From assembly GCF_003946645.1 (NCBI RefSeq), contig NZ_RHOU01000005.1:62001-126000 (forward strand): 64,000 nucleotides of DNA, in the 5' to 3' direction. How positions within the stretch are numbered: position 1 is the first letter of the stretch; every line of letters begins with the position of its first letter. Below the pieces are notes generated by a model that saw only the letters and a list, made by a program, of their open reading frames with translations, searched no databases and was not told where the DNA came from. The position numbers were made by a program, and so were the translations under genes. Source of the stretch: Lapidilactobacillus wuchangensis (GTDB lineage Bacteria; Bacillota; Bacilli; Lactobacillales; Lactobacillaceae). Positions 34,053-43,988 of this stretch are shown piece by piece.

Positions 34053-34610
34053 GTTGCTCCTTAGAAAAAAAGCAGGGGCCCAGCGATTTTTCGTGCGTCA
34101 AGTCCAAGTCTTCCCAAATTTGGAGAGGTGGTGGCGGCGCAATTTGAGCTTATTGCTGACGCAACAATCTCAAATACAAGCCTTATTCTAACCGCTAAAG
34201 CGGCAAGAATAATTTCATGGCTGACGCCAATTGCGCCGCCACCACCAGATGAAACTAACAGAACTCAGCACCACTATTTGACTGAACCAGATTGTGGTGG
34301 CACAAAATCGGTGTGACAATCTTTACTGAAATAGAGTTGTCACACCCTTTTTTACTGTTCAACTATTGTTACTAATTGGATTGGATTATTGAATCCCACT
34401 AACACTGCCTTAATAACTAACAAAGATGAAGTGCACCACCTCAACTCCAGACGGAATGGAGGGATCGGGTTGTCAGCCGCGAAATTATTGTTGGTGCTTT
34501 AGCACTTACAATAAGCCTCGAATTGAAGACTTTTGAAAAAAGGCTTCAATCGACGGCCGCCGCGTTCCACAACCCGCAGCCCGAAATGGAGTCAGAACTA
34601 ATTCTGTTTT
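34053..34610 (+). repeat. composite inverted-module element C, copy 2
   Basis: About 558 bp. Left module 34071-34246 (minus orientation) keeps a type I end at 34071-34088 but also has a perfect 18-bp outer stem GGTGGTGGCGGCGCAATT (34127-34144) with its complement at 34229-34246. Right module 34445-34610 (plus, type II) has GGGTTGT/ACAACCC outer arms and a TTGAAG/CTTCAA hairpin. The spacer carries GTGTGACAA...TTGTCACAC and TTTTTT, a terminator-like hairpin at 34311-34352. Inner hairpins are TTATTCT/AGAATAA (left) and TTATTGT/ACAATAA (right). Confidence 0.8.
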
Positions 34611-34673
34611 AGAATTGCTGTGCCCTTACTGTTACCAACTAAATAATCATTTTGTATGCAGGTTAGGCGTGAA

Positions 34674-34702
34674 TTTAAGGCATAGTTGAAAAATGCTATA
34701 CT
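34674..34702 (+). promoter_or_regulatory. promoter of the serine hydrolase gene
   Basis: TTTAAG at 34674-34679 and TATACT at 34697-34702 are 17 bases apart, with TGC just before the -10 box (extended -10). Confidence 0.6.
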
Positions 34703-34723
34703 AAACAGCAAAGGGTGATGTTG

Positions 34724-35725
34724 ATGTATCCACGAACGCAAGCATTATTAAGTAGTTTATTGCAACAAAAAATTATACCTGGACTGAGTTATGCCATCAT
34801 TGACGGCCAAACTGTGCTTACAAAAGTTCAAGGAGACAAACAGTGGCTGCCTGATCCTGAACCTTTACGACCAGGGTTGCTTTATGATTTGGCTAGTTTA
34901 ACGAAAGTTGTGGGCACGGCTACGGTGATTTTTGAATTGTTGGCGGCTGGCAAATGTCAGTTGGATGATCCGGTCCAACGTTATTTGCCGTCATTTCAGG
35001 ATCAACGCGTCACTTTGCGTCATTTATTGACTCATACTTCGGGCATTGCTGGGTATATTCCCAATCGTAACCAGCTAAGTGCGCCTGAGTTGAAAAAAGC
35101 TTTACTGGCCTTGCCAGTGACTGCTACTTTTGAACAAAAAATGGTTTATACCGATGTGGGCTTCTTATATTTAGGTTGGATTGTTGCGGCGATTTGTCAG
35201 CAGCCGATTCAACAAGTGATTACTGAGCGGGTCTTGCAGCCGTTACGGCTAACCAATAGTAGCTTTACACCGACAGCAGCTCGTTGTGTACCGACAACTT
35301 ATCAAGCGGGCCACTTACGTCAAGGCCAAGTTCATGATCCGAAAGCACAAATATTAGGAGCTGATTGTGGCTCGGCCGGACTTTTTGCTGACTTAGCAGA
35401 CTTAATTACTTTCAGTCAATGGTATTTGGGGCAACGTCCAGATTTACCAACGTTAGTCAGTGAACAGTTTCGGCAAAATTTAGCCCAGGATTGGACTGGT
35501 CATCAGCTAGGACGTTCGTTAGCTTGGGACTTACGTACAGCCAGTGATGGTCATCAGCTATTATTTCATACTGGCTTTACGGGTACCTTCCTACTATTAG
35601 ACTTGCAGCGCCAGCAAGCGTTAATTGTGCTGAGTAATCGGGTTCATCCTCAACAAAAAAACGACCGCTTTCTCGTAGCTCGAGAAGCAATCGTTCAATC
35701 GTTTATTCAAGAATTAACTGATTAG
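34724..35725 (+). CDS. serine hydrolase, beta-lactamase/PBP fold
   Basis: A 333-residue enzyme from ATG 34724; AAAGGGTGA rules out the three earlier in-frame starts. The catalytic Ser-x-x-Lys is in YDLASLTKVVGTATV, a Tyr motif is in VYTDVGFLYLG, and a terminal HTG is in LLFHTGFTGTF. These make up the class C beta-lactamase/esterase family. No signal peptide is seen, so it may act inside the cell. It ends in a three-base overlap with murT on the other strand. Confidence 0.85.
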   Translation: MYPRTQALLSSLLQQKIIPGLSYAIIDGQTVLTKVQGDKQWLPDPEPLRPGLLYDLASLTKVVGTATVIFELLAAGKCQLDDPVQRYLPSFQDQRVTLRHLLTHTSGIAGYIPNRNQLSAPELKKALLALPVTATFEQKMVYTDVGFLYLGWIVAAICQQPIQQVITERVLQPLRLTNSSFTPTAARCVPTTYQAGHLRQGQVHDPKAQILGADCGSAGLFADLADLITFSQWYLGQRPDLPTLVSEQFRQNLAQDWTGHQLGRSLAWDLRTASDGHQLLFHTGFTGTFLLLDLQRQQALIVLSNRVHPQQKNDRFLVAREAIVQSFIQELTD

Positions 35726-37068
35726 TAACCAGCGGCAATAATGCCTTGTTCGGCTAATTTTTTCCGCAGGGCTAACATGGCGGTGTACGTTGTTAAGATG
35801 TAAATGTGTTGATTAGGAATAATTCCCGCTTGGTCAATGAAGGCTTCTAAGGAATCGCTAGTAATCAATTGGTCGTCACTGGCACCAGCCACTTGGAAGC
35901 GTAAATGAATATCAGGTTCCCGCTCACCACTTAAGATGATTTGCGGGATTTTTTGATAGGGCAGATTTTCGAACTCGCCATCCCAGATCCAACTGGTGTC
36001 GCGACCGTCAGCTGGGTTCGCGTTTAATAAGAAACCTAATGAGAACGGTTCTGGATCAGTTTTAATTAAATCGAAGACCTGATTTAGGCCTACCGGATTT
36101 TTAACTAAAATAATCGTCGCGTGTTTGCCATTTAATTTAATCACTTCTTGGCGACCAAAGACTTGTTCGTCGTGATCAAAAGCGGCCACAATTTTTTCAG
36201 TCGGAACATTGAGAAAATGAGCGGCACTGAAAGCGGCTAGCGCGTTGTAGATATTGTACATGCCACCAACATGAATTGTGACGGCGGTGTTATTGATCAG
36301 AAACTTAGAAAAAGTTGGCCGTAATTCTTCAACAGCCGTGACTTGATCAGTTAAGGCAGGCCGTTTGAAGCCACAATTAGGGCAGAAGTAGTCGCCTAAA
36401 TTGGCATAAGTGATACTGTGATAGTGGAGAATATGCTGGCAGACGGGGCACAACACACCATCGGAATTAAAACTGGCGCGCAAATCTTCGTTAGAGCCAT
36501 TTTTATCAGCAAAACCGTAATAAATAACCGGGTTCTTTAATTTGGCATCGTTAAAAATTGGCGCATCGCCATTGACAATCAAGGTTGCCTCAGGGGCTAA
36601 TTTGACACCATCAATAATTTTTTGATAAGTGGTGTAAATTTCGCCATAACGATCCATTTGATCACGAAAGATATTGGTTAGCACGAAAGCTTTTGGGGTG
36701 ATTTGGGCGCAAACGGGCGCCACATTGGCCTCGTCGACTTCCAAAATAGCTAGCGGTTTGGCGCCTGGTTTAGGCGCTGCTAGAAATGACGTCACAATTC
36801 CTTGGAACATATTGGAACCACTGGGATTAGTGAGCACTTCTGGCTGAACTTGTTTCATGATTTTGGTCAGTAGTGAGGTAGTCATTGTTTTGCCATTAGT
36901 ACCAGTGACAATGATGACATCATATTTGGCGCCCAAATGTTTCAGAACTTGGGGATCAAGTTTCGTCGCTAATTTACCAGGTAACGAACTCCCGCCACTG
37001 CGAAAAGTGTGGAGAAACCAGTAACTACTTTTACCTAAGGCTTTAGCTAGTGCAGAATTTAAAGACAT
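35722..37068 (-). CDS. murT: lipid II isoglutaminyl synthase subunit MurT
   Basis: A 448-residue Mur-ligase-type protein that, with GatD, amidates the D-Glu of lipid II. It has ATP-binding VTGTNGKTMTTS, a four-Cys ribbon (CPVCQH and CPNCGF about 20 residues apart) and a C-terminal DUF1727 domain (IILVKNPVGLNQVF). Length is normal. GatD, usually encoded beside it, is not on either side here: downstream is the convergent hydrolase and upstream a 1 kb gap with repeats. Its partner must be elsewhere. Confidence 0.92.
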   Translation of the reverse strand: MSLNSALAKALGKSSYWFLHTFRSGGSSLPGKLATKLDPQVLKHLGAKYDVIIVTGTNGKTMTTSLLTKIMKQVQPEVLTNPSGSNMFQGIVTSFLAAPKPGAKPLAILEVDEANVAPVCAQITPKAFVLTNIFRDQMDRYGEIYTTYQKIIDGVKLAPEATLIVNGDAPIFNDAKLKNPVIYYGFADKNGSNEDLRASFNSDGVLCPVCQHILHYHSITYANLGDYFCPNCGFKRPALTDQVTAVEELRPTFSKFLINNTAVTIHVGGMYNIYNALAAFSAAHFLNVPTEKIVAAFDHDEQVFGRQEVIKLNGKHATIILVKNPVGLNQVFDLIKTDPEPFSLGFLLNANPADGRDTSWIWDGEFENLPYQKIPQIILSGEREPDIHLRFQVAGASDDQLITSDSLEAFIDQAGIIPNQHIYILTTYTAMLALRKKLAEQGIIAAGY

Positions 37069-37344
37069 GAGATTTTCCTCGTTTATTAGAATTTCTTGGT
37101 GATGACTTGTTTCAATTATGGGGCAACGTCGATTAAGTCAGCAGTGTTGTCCCAAACTAATCGCTCTTCATTTTACCATATTGACTCAAATTTTTTTACT
37201 GTTAGCTCGTTGGTGAAGGTGGAAATGTGATTATTAGACGCTGTTTAAGAATAGAAATGAGACATTTAAAAACATTCCGCGTTGAGATTATACTAGCATG
37301 AATATGATGAGTTTTTCGAGGTGAAGTCTGGCGCATCAATCAAA

Positions 37345-37657
37345 TCTGACTGACAATTTCTCTAAATAAATTGTCAATTAAGATATTTTTGCCGACTATT
37401 CTGATATGTTTGCAATTGAAATTTTTGTCAGCTGCTCCCACTACGGTTACCTCAGACACTAACGATGATGAAGTGCACAACTTAACCCCAGACGGAATGG
37501 AGGGATCTTGTCGTCAGCCGCCAAATTATTGTTAGTGCTTTAGCACTTACAATAAGACCTGTATCTGAGACAATTTTGGTCTGTAATTGGCTCAAGATCA
37601 GTGTCGGCCGCGTTCCAAGACAAGCAGACCGGAATGCAGTCAGACGCTATTCTGTTT
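37345..37657 (+). repeat. composite element C, right half only (copy 5)
   Basis: This keeps the spacer hairpin TGACAATTT/AAATTGTCA (37351-37376), the spacer end, and a type II module in plus orientation (37487-37657) with arms CTTGTC and GACAAG and hairpins TTATTGT/ACAATAA and TCTGAG. The left module is absent. Type B elements follow 32 bases later. Together they fill the murT-tdk gap; 37069-37344 holds no gene. Confidence 0.7.
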
Positions 37658-37689
37658 AATGGCCGCACTTGGTTTTAATTTTTATGGTG

Positions 37690-38060
37690 TCGAAACGTGT
37701 TCGGGGTGACAAATGGCTAGGCTTAATTTGATAAATTGCTCGGTCGATTGGCATCGCCCAATCAATTTATCGAAATTACGCTACGCCAAAAGTGCGTCGC
37801 TCCTCACAACTTGTCGAAACGTGTTCGGGTCGGTAAATGGCTAGGTACAATTTAAATATTCACACGATCGGTTGGCACCGCTCATGCAAATATTTGAAAT
37901 TGTACGACGCCAAAAACCCACCGACCCCCACAACTTGTTGAAACGTGTTCGGGGGTGATAGATAGCTAGGCCTAATTTAAATAATTGCTCGATCGGTTGC
38001 ACCGCTCAATCAATTATTTGAAATTATGCTACGCTATCTGACCATCACCCCTCACACTCT
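37690..38060 (+). repeat. three tandem copies of palindromic element B
   Basis: Three units start at 37690, 37814 and 37938, with spacing of exactly 124 bases, each opening with GAAACGTGTTCGG and closing with a CCTCACAACTTG-like end. Each is a long imperfect palindrome: an arm such as TGGCTAGGTACAATTTAAA pairs with the complementary arm around a CGATCGGTTG..CCGCTC loop region. Outer arms covary between units, for example GGTCGGT with ACCGACC in unit 2 and GGGGGTGAT with ATCACCCC in unit 3. No transposase gene is present. Confidence 0.8.
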
Positions 38061-38131
38061 GTAATTTTAGTTAGGCAATTTGCTGAAAATCGTTTATACT
38101 TAAAAACGAATGAACTTCAGGAGGCAAACTA

Positions 38132-38734
38132 ATGGCACAGTTATTTTATCGCTATGGGGCGATGAACTCTGGTAAAACGATTGAGATTTTAAAGGTCGCC
38201 CATAACTACGAAGAAGAACACAAACCAGTTTTATTAATGACCAGCAGTGTTGATTCACGCGATGGTGTCGGTTATGTGGCCAGTCGAATTGGCTTGCGTC
38301 GTAAAGCTGAACCAATTTTTTCTACAACGAATATTTTTGAAGTTGTCGCTCAGATAACGCCGAAACCGGCATGCGTTTTAATTGATGAAGCCCAATTTTT
38401 GGAAAAGCATCATGTTTATGAAGCCGCACGTGTGGTTGATGAACTTGGGATTCCCGTGATGACTTTTGGCTTGAAAAATGATTTCCGCAATGAATTATTT
38501 GATGGTTCTCGTTACCTACTACTTTATGCTGATAAAATTGAGGAAATTAAAACAATTTGTTGGTTCTGTCAACGCAAAGCGACCATGAATTTACGAGTTA
38601 ACAATGGCCGGCCAGTTTATGAAGGTGCCCAAGTCCAAATTGGTGGCAATGAATCTTATTACCCAGTTTGTCGTGAGCATTATTATCATCCTGATCTGCA
38701 CGAGTTTGAGGAAAGTGAGGCTGATCAAGCCTAA
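38132..38734 (+). CDS. tdk: thymidine kinase
   Basis: A 200-residue salvage enzyme that phosphorylates thymidine. The P-loop is [22 protein letters not shown] is the Walker B/catalytic region, and four Cys residues (CWFCQRKA and a C..H pair near the end) form the zinc lasso. CAGGAGG precedes the ATG. Its stop overlaps prfA, beginning the conserved tdk-prfA-prmC-tsaC-glyA-upp order. A TATACT box lies at 38095-38100. Confidence 0.95.
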   Translation: MAQLFYRYGAMNSGKTIEILKVAHNYEEEHKPVLLMTSSVDSRDGVGYVASRIGLRRKAEPIFSTTNIFEVVAQITPKPACVLIDEAQFLEKHHVYEAARVVDELGIPVMTFGLKNDFRNELFDGSRYLLLYADKIEEIKTICWFCQRKATMNLRVNNGRPVYEGAQVQIGGNESYYPVCREHYYHPDLHEFEESEADQA

Positions 38735-39831
38735 TGGACAAGATTTTAGCACAATTAGATGGGTTAGTTGATCGTTACGATGAGTTAACGGAAATGATGG
38801 CTGACCCCGAGGTTATTGGCAATACCAAGCGCTATTTGGAAGTTTCTAAGGAAGCTGCCGGGATGCTTGACGTTGTGAACAAATACAAACGTTATCGCGA
38901 AGTGATTCAAGAAATTAAAGACAACGATGAAATCATGCGCGAAAGCAATGATAAAGAACTAGCTGATTTGGCGAAGGCTGAAATTGATGATTTGACTAGC
39001 GAACGTGATCAATTGGAACACGAAATCATGTTGTTAATGATTCCCACTGATCCCAATGATGACAAGAATATTATTATGGAAATTCGTGGCGCTGCTGGTG
39101 GCGATGAAGCCTCATTATTTGCTGGGGATTTATTGAATATGTATCATCACTACGCTGAACGGCAAAATTGGCAATTTGAAATTGTTGATGAAAACCGGAC
39201 TGAAGTCGGTGGCTTTAAAGAAGTTGCTGTGATGATCACTGGTGAGAATGTCTACTCGAAATTAAAGTATGAAAATGGCGCTCATCGGGTTCAGCGAGTA
39301 CCAGAAACCGAATCTGCCGGTCGGGTCCATACCTCGACAGCAACTGTTGCGGTCATGCCTGAATATGATGCCGTTGATTTGGATATCGATCCTAAAGATA
39401 TTCGGGTCGATGTTTATCGTTCATCTGGTGCTGGTGGCCAGCATATTAACAAAACGAGTTCTGCCGTGCGGATGACCCATTTACCTACTGGGATTGTCGT
39501 TGCCATGCAGGATCAACGTTCACAGCAACAAAACCGTGAAAAAGCGATGCAGATTTTGCGGTCACGGGTTTATGATTATTATGAAAGTCAGAATCAGAAT
39601 GAGTATGATGCCAATCGTAAGTCAGCGGTTGGGACTGGTGACCGTTCTGAGCGGATTCGGACTTACAATTATCCCCAAAACCGGGTAACTGATCATCGGA
39701 TCGGTTTAACTTTGAATAAACTTGATCGGATTATGAGTGGTGGCCTTGGTGAAGTGATCGATGCTTTGATTGTTTGGGATCAAACCAAGAAGTTGGAGCA
39801 AATTACTGATGACGCGACCGACGTATTATAA
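38734..39831 (+). CDS. prfA: peptide chain release factor 1
   Basis: A 365-residue factor that ends translation at UAA and UAG. It has the stop-codon-reading PET segment (RVPETESAGR) and the universal GGQ in SGAGGQHINKT near residue 230. Length is typical for RF1. It overlaps tdk by one base and prmC, the enzyme that methylates the GGQ Gln, by 23 bases. Confidence 0.96.
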   Translation: MDKILAQLDGLVDRYDELTEMMADPEVIGNTKRYLEVSKEAAGMLDVVNKYKRYREVIQEIKDNDEIMRESNDKELADLAKAEIDDLTSERDQLEHEIMLLMIPTDPNDDKNIIMEIRGAAGGDEASLFAGDLLNMYHHYAERQNWQFEIVDENRTEVGGFKEVAVMITGENVYSKLKYENGAHRVQRVPETESAGRVHTSTATVAVMPEYDAVDLDIDPKDIRVDVYRSSGAGGQHINKTSSAVRMTHLPTGIVVAMQDQRSQQQNREKAMQILRSRVYDYYESQNQNEYDANRKSAVGTGDRSERIRTYNYPQNRVTDHRIGLTLNKLDRIMSGGLGEVIDALIVWDQTKKLEQITDDATDVL

Positions 39832-40657
39832 GGCCCTTAATTGGGCTTTTTTGTTGCTAAAAGAAAAGAATTTGGATGAGCAAGCCGCCGAATACTTGCT
39901 GTTAGAACGACAAAAGTGGACCAAGACCGATTTGATTTTCCATGAGCGAGAAATAATGGTACCAGCTGTTTGGCAACAGTTTCAGACAGATGTTCAGGAA
40001 CTATTAACTGGCCGGCCAGCGCAATATATTTTAGGCCAGGCTTGGTTTTACGATTTGCAATTGCAAGTGACGCCAGCAACTTTGATTCCACGGCCGGAAA
40101 CTGAATTTCTCGTGGCTTGGTTATTAGAAAATGTGCCAACGTCAACAACGCCTAAGATTCTTGATCTTGGTACTGGCTCCGGTGCAATTGCTTTAGCAAT
40201 TAAACATGAATTGCCTAATAGTGAAGTTTGGGCAACTGATCTTAGTGAGGCTGCCTTGCAGGTGGCTCAGGCCAATGCTCAGCGTTTGGCACTGCCCATT
40301 CATTTTGCCCAAGGTGACTTGTTGCAGGCAGTGGCTGGGGAGAAATTCGACTTGATTATTTCTAATCCACCTTATATTAGTCATGATGAAGAAGCTGTTA
40401 TGGATTATTCCGTGAAACATTTCGAACCTCAGTTGGCACTTTATGCCGACAATCGGGGGCTAGCGTTGTATCAACAATTGGCACAAACAGTTGCGGCCCA
40501 TTTAAAAACTGGTGGGCAATTGTTCTTGGAGTTTGGTTATCAGCAGGCTCCAGCTATTCGTGAAATTTATCAGCAGGCCTTACCAACAGCCACCATTACC
40601 ATCAAGAAAGACTTGGCTGGTTGGCCGCGAATGGCGCGCATCCAATTACCCGATTAG
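39809..40657 (+). CDS. prmC: release factor glutamine methyltransferase PrmC
   Basis: A 282-residue methyltransferase from ATG 39809 (GGAG at 39795). It methylates the GGQ Gln of release factors. An N-terminal helical domain (about 1-80) binds the factor. The SAM site is ILDLGTGSGAIALA, and the substrate motif is IISNPPYIS, the NPPY signature. It overlaps the 3' end of prfA, its substrate gene, so the two are coupled. Confidence 0.95.
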   Translation: MTRPTYYKALNWAFLLLKEKNLDEQAAEYLLLERQKWTKTDLIFHEREIMVPAVWQQFQTDVQELLTGRPAQYILGQAWFYDLQLQVTPATLIPRPETEFLVAWLLENVPTSTTPKILDLGTGSGAIALAIKHELPNSEVWATDLSEAALQVAQANAQRLALPIHFAQGDLLQAVAGEKFDLIISNPPYISHDEEAVMDYSVKHFEPQLALYADNRGLALYQQLAQTVAAHLKTGGQLFLEFGYQQAPAIREIYQQALPTATITIKKDLAGWPRMARIQLPD

Positions 40658-40728
40658 GCAATCGTTAATTGTCGTTAATTATTGTTAATCGATGAAATTC
40701 ATGCTCAAGAAAGTTGTGAGGTATTTTT

Positions 40729-41754
40729 ATGGAAACAAAAATTTTTAAACCACAGGAGATTTCACAGGCGGCGGCTTTATTACGTCAGGGCGAACTCGTT
40801 AGTTTTCCCACAGAAACTGTTTATGGTTTAGGCGCAGTCGTGAATAATGAAGCTTCAGTTAAAGCTGTCTATCAAGCCAAGGGCCGTCCCAGCGACAACC
40901 CTTTGATTGTTCATGTTGATTCACCAGACATGGTTTGGCACTATGCCGCTAAAAACGCGGACGCTTTAGCCTTAATGAAGGCATTTTGGCCAGGTCCTTT
41001 AACGATTATTTTGCCAATTTTACCAGGGAGTTTATTACCTTGTGTGACTGGTGGTCTACAAACGGCGGCCTTTCGCATGCCGAATAGCCCCGCAACTTTG
41101 GCCTTGATTCGCGAGACAGGCATTCCAATTGTGGGGCCTTCTGCAAATACGTCAGGTAAGCCCAGTCCCACCACTGCTCAACACGTTTATCACGACTTAG
41201 GTGGTAAAATTGCCGGTATTTTAGATGATGGTCCCACCAAAGTTGGCTTGGAATCAACAGTGATTGATTTAAGCGTTAAGCCAGCAGCTATTTTACGGCC
41301 TGGTTATATTAATGCTGATGATTTAGCCCCAATTATTGGCGCCGTTGAAACTGAACAACACCACGTTAAGGCTAACGAAGTTCCTAAGGCACCAGGCATG
41401 AAATACAAGCATTATGCACCTAGCGCCCAAGTTCTAATTGTCCGTCAGCAACAGGATTTCACTGCGGCAGTTCAAAACGAACTGACCAAGGCTGATCGTC
41501 CGTTAGGCGTGCTGGCCTTCGATCAACAATTGGCTCAATTGAATTCATCAGCAAACTCTCATCAAATCTTAACTTATTCATTAGGCGAAAATATTACCAC
41601 GGCAGCTCAAGATTTATTTGCTGGTTTACGCTTCTTTGATGATCATCCGCAAGTGAAAGTGATTTTAGCAGCCGGGGTCACTGAAGAAAAGTTAGGCTTA
41701 GCTTATATGAATCGGTTACGCAAGGCCGCTGGTGGTCAATTCTATCAGAAATAG
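40729..41754 (+). CDS. tsaC: L-threonylcarbamoyladenylate synthase (Sua5 type)
   Basis: A 341-residue enzyme making threonylcarbamoyl-AMP for the t6A37 modification of ANN-decoding tRNAs. Residues about 10-195 form the YrdC domain (SFPTETVYGLGA, KGRPSDNPLIVH, GPSANTSGKPSPT). Residues about 210-341 form the Sua5 C-terminal domain, so it is the long form (tsaC2/sua5). A GTGAGG site precedes the ATG. It follows prmC within the translation cluster. Confidence 0.92.
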   Translation: METKIFKPQEISQAAALLRQGELVSFPTETVYGLGAVVNNEASVKAVYQAKGRPSDNPLIVHVDSPDMVWHYAAKNADALALMKAFWPGPLTIILPILPGSLLPCVTGGLQTAAFRMPNSPATLALIRETGIPIVGPSANTSGKPSPTTAQHVYHDLGGKIAGILDDGPTKVGLESTVIDLSVKPAAILRPGYINADDLAPIIGAVETEQHHVKANEVPKAPGMKYKHYAPSAQVLIVRQQQDFTAAVQNELTKADRPLGVLAFDQQLAQLNSSANSHQILTYSLGENITTAAQDLFAGLRFFDDHPQVKVILAAGVTEEKLGLAYMNRLRKAAGGQFYQK

Positions 41755-41777
41755 CGCAATTATTTAGTTGCGCAAGT

Positions 41778-41812
41778 CAGCAATTAGCGCGTTTGTGATT
41801 GCTGGTTTTTTT
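41778..41812 (+). terminator. terminator after tsaC
   Basis: CAGCAAT and ATTGCTG pair around a 13-base loop, followed by a run of Ts. Confidence 0.8.
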
Positions 41813-41827
41813 AAGTAGGCAATAACG

Positions 41828-41856
41828 TTTAGAATTGGTTAAAATATCAGTATAAT
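41828..41856 (+). promoter_or_regulatory. promoter of glyA
   Basis: TTTAGA at 41828-41833 and TATAAT at 41851-41856 are 17 bases apart, directly upstream of the glyA ribosome site. Confidence 0.7.
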
Positions 41857-41877
41857 GTGAATCAAGGAGGCTATTGA

Positions 41878-43116
41878 ATGGAATTTAACAACCACGATCA
41901 AGCTGTCTGGACAGCAATTCATCATGAAGAGGCACGTCAACGGCAGAATATTGAATTAATTGCATCAGAGAATGTTGTTTCTAATGCAGTTAGAGCCGCG
42001 CAGGGAAGTGTTCTCACCAATAAATATGCTGAAGGGTATCCTGGTCATCGTTTCTACGGTGGCTGTGAGTATATCGATCAAATTGAACAATTAGCGATTG
42101 ATCGGGCGAAGACACTTTTTGGCGCTGAATATGCTAATGTCCAACCTCATTCTGGTTCCCAGGCTAATGAAGCAGTTTATCGGGCGTTATTACAACCAGG
42201 GGATGCTGTTTTAGGCATGGATTTAACTGCTGGCGGTCACTTAACTCATGGGTCACAAGTGAACTTCAGTGGTGAAACTTATGACTTCCATAGTTATGGT
42301 GTTAATCCCGAAACTGAGCAATTGGATTATGAAGAAATTCTGAGAATTGCTCAAGAAGTGCAACCGAAATTAATTGTTGCTGGTGCGTCAGCATATAGTC
42401 GGACGATCGATTTTCCTAGATTGCGGGCAATTGCTGATCAAGTCGGCGCCTTATTAATGGTCGACATGGCTCATATTGCCGGGTTAGTGGCAGCAGGGGT
42501 TCATCCTAGTCCCGTCCCATACTGTGATGTGGTGACCACGACAACCCACAAAACATTGCGTGGTCCCCGTGGTGGGATGATTTTGGCCAAGGCGCAGTAT
42601 GGCAAGGCAATTAATTCGGCGGTTTTCCCAGGGACACAAGGTGGGCCATTGGAACACGTCATTGCTGCTAAAGCCATTGCCCTAGGCGAAGCAATGACAC
42701 CAGAATTCAAAGTTTACGCCCAACAAATTGTGGCCAATGCCCAAGCAATGGCGAATGTGTTTAACGAAGACCCAACTTTCCGCGTGGTTTCTGGCGGCAC
42801 CGATAATCATTTAATGTTGCTTGATGTGACTGGCACTGGTCTTTATGGCCGGGATGTGCAGGAATTACTGGATTCATTGCAGATTACCTTAAACAAAAAT
42901 ACGATTCCCTTTGAACAAAATGGTCCTTTTAAGACCAGTGGGATTCGAATTGGTACACCAGCGATCACTACTCGCGGTTTCAAGGAGGCTGATGCCGTCC
43001 AAGTTGCCCATTTCATTATCACGGCGATTCAAAATCGTGATGATTCCGAGAAGTTGAAGCGGTTACATCAAAAAATCAATGATTTTGCCGAAAGTTTTCC
43101 AATAAATTGGGGCTAA
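41878..43116 (+). CDS. glyA: serine hydroxymethyltransferase
   Basis: A 412-residue PLP enzyme that converts serine to glycine and supplies methylene-tetrahydrofolate. Motifs are [40 protein letters not shown], and [14 protein letters not shown] with the PLP Lys. AAGGAGG precedes the ATG, and there is a separate promoter. It supplies one-carbon units for thymidylate, linking it to tdk and upp in nucleotide metabolism. Confidence 0.96.
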   Translation: MEFNNHDQAVWTAIHHEEARQRQNIELIASENVVSNAVRAAQGSVLTNKYAEGYPGHRFYGGCEYIDQIEQLAIDRAKTLFGAEYANVQPHSGSQANEAVYRALLQPGDAVLGMDLTAGGHLTHGSQVNFSGETYDFHSYGVNPETEQLDYEEILRIAQEVQPKLIVAGASAYSRTIDFPRLRAIADQVGALLMVDMAHIAGLVAAGVHPSPVPYCDVVTTTTHKTLRGPRGGMILAKAQYGKAINSAVFPGTQGGPLEHVIAAKAIALGEAMTPEFKVYAQQIVANAQAMANVFNEDPTFRVVSGGTDNHLMLLDVTGTGLYGRDVQELLDSLQITLNKNTIPFEQNGPFKTSGIRIGTPAITTRGFKEADAVQVAHFIITAIQNRDDSEKLKRLHQKINDFAESFPINWG

Positions 43117-43184
43117 TCAGGTAGATATTTGAGGTCAACTAGCTTATCATTGATATGATTTGGAAAATGAAAGGTGGCAAAGGT

Positions 43185-43814
43185 ATGGGGAAATTTACCG
43201 TTTTGAATCATCCATTGATTCAGCACAAGTTAACGATCATTCGTGATAAGTCAACGGGGACAAAAGTATTTCGTGAGGTTGCGAATGAAATTGCTGAGTT
43301 GATGGTTTACGAAATTACCCGCGATTTACCTTTACAGGATGTCGAAATTGAGACACCAATGGGTAAAACTGTGCAAAAGCAATTAGCAGGTAAGAAATTG
43401 GCGGTGGTGCCAATTTTGCGTGCTGGTTTAGGGATGGTCGATGGTGTTTTAGAGTTAATTCCAGCGGCGAAAGTTGGTCACATTGGGATGTATCGTGATG
43501 AGAAGACTTTGGAACCGCACGAATATTTTGTCAAGATGCCACCTGATATTGATCAACGGATTTTGTTCATTGTTGATCCAATGTTAGCAACTGGTGGTTC
43601 AGCCAATATGGCCATTGACGCGTTGAAGAAGCGTGGCGCTAAAAACATGCGTTTAGTTGTTTTAGTTGCTGCTCCTGAAGGTGTTAAGGCTGTTCAGAAG
43701 GCTCATCCAGATGTTGACATCTATGCAGCAGCCTTAGATGATCGGTTAACTGAAACTGGTTACATTACACCAGGCCTTGGTGATGCCGGTGATCGGTTGT
43801 TCGGCACAAAATAA
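43185..43814 (+). CDS. upp: uracil phosphoribosyltransferase
   Basis: A 209-residue salvage enzyme making UMP from uracil and PRPP. ATG 43185 is chosen over an upstream frame from 43155, giving the family-standard N-terminus [16 protein letters not shown]. The PRPP site is [19 protein letters not shown], and the uracil-binding end is [19 protein letters not shown]. It follows glyA closely and precedes the ATP synthase operon, as in other lactobacilli. No clear terminator follows it. Confidence 0.96.
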   Translation: MGKFTVLNHPLIQHKLTIIRDKSTGTKVFREVANEIAELMVYEITRDLPLQDVEIETPMGKTVQKQLAGKKLAVVPILRAGLGMVDGVLELIPAAKVGHIGMYRDEKTLEPHEYFVKMPPDIDQRILFIVDPMLATGGSANMAIDALKKRGAKNMRLVVLVAAPEGVKAVQKAHPDVDIYAAALDDRLTETGYITPGLGDAGDRLFGTK

Positions 43815-43988
43815 AACACTGTGCGATAAAGCCTTTTCACGCGAACTTTCCTTTGAATTTTAGTTTTGTTGGTGTTAAGATTTAGTCTGTGTTTTCTGAA
43901 CTTGTTTAGAGACTGAAACACCAGTTTTACTGATTAAACGTTAGTTGATCGGCAAAACTTTTAGATTGTTTTGGGAAGGAGGCGCGCT

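Noticed and set aside
34127-34316. Plus-strand ORF of about 60 codons in composite copy 2.
   Set aside because: It runs through the outer stem and hairpins of the module and has no ribosome site or equivalent in other copies.
37690-38060. Tandem array as a possible CRISPR.
   Set aside because: Units are 124 bases, diverge inside, and have no short repeats with unique spacers; no cas genes are near.
43815-43988. A short atpI gene before atpB.
   Set aside because: No open frame with membrane helices fits in this gap.
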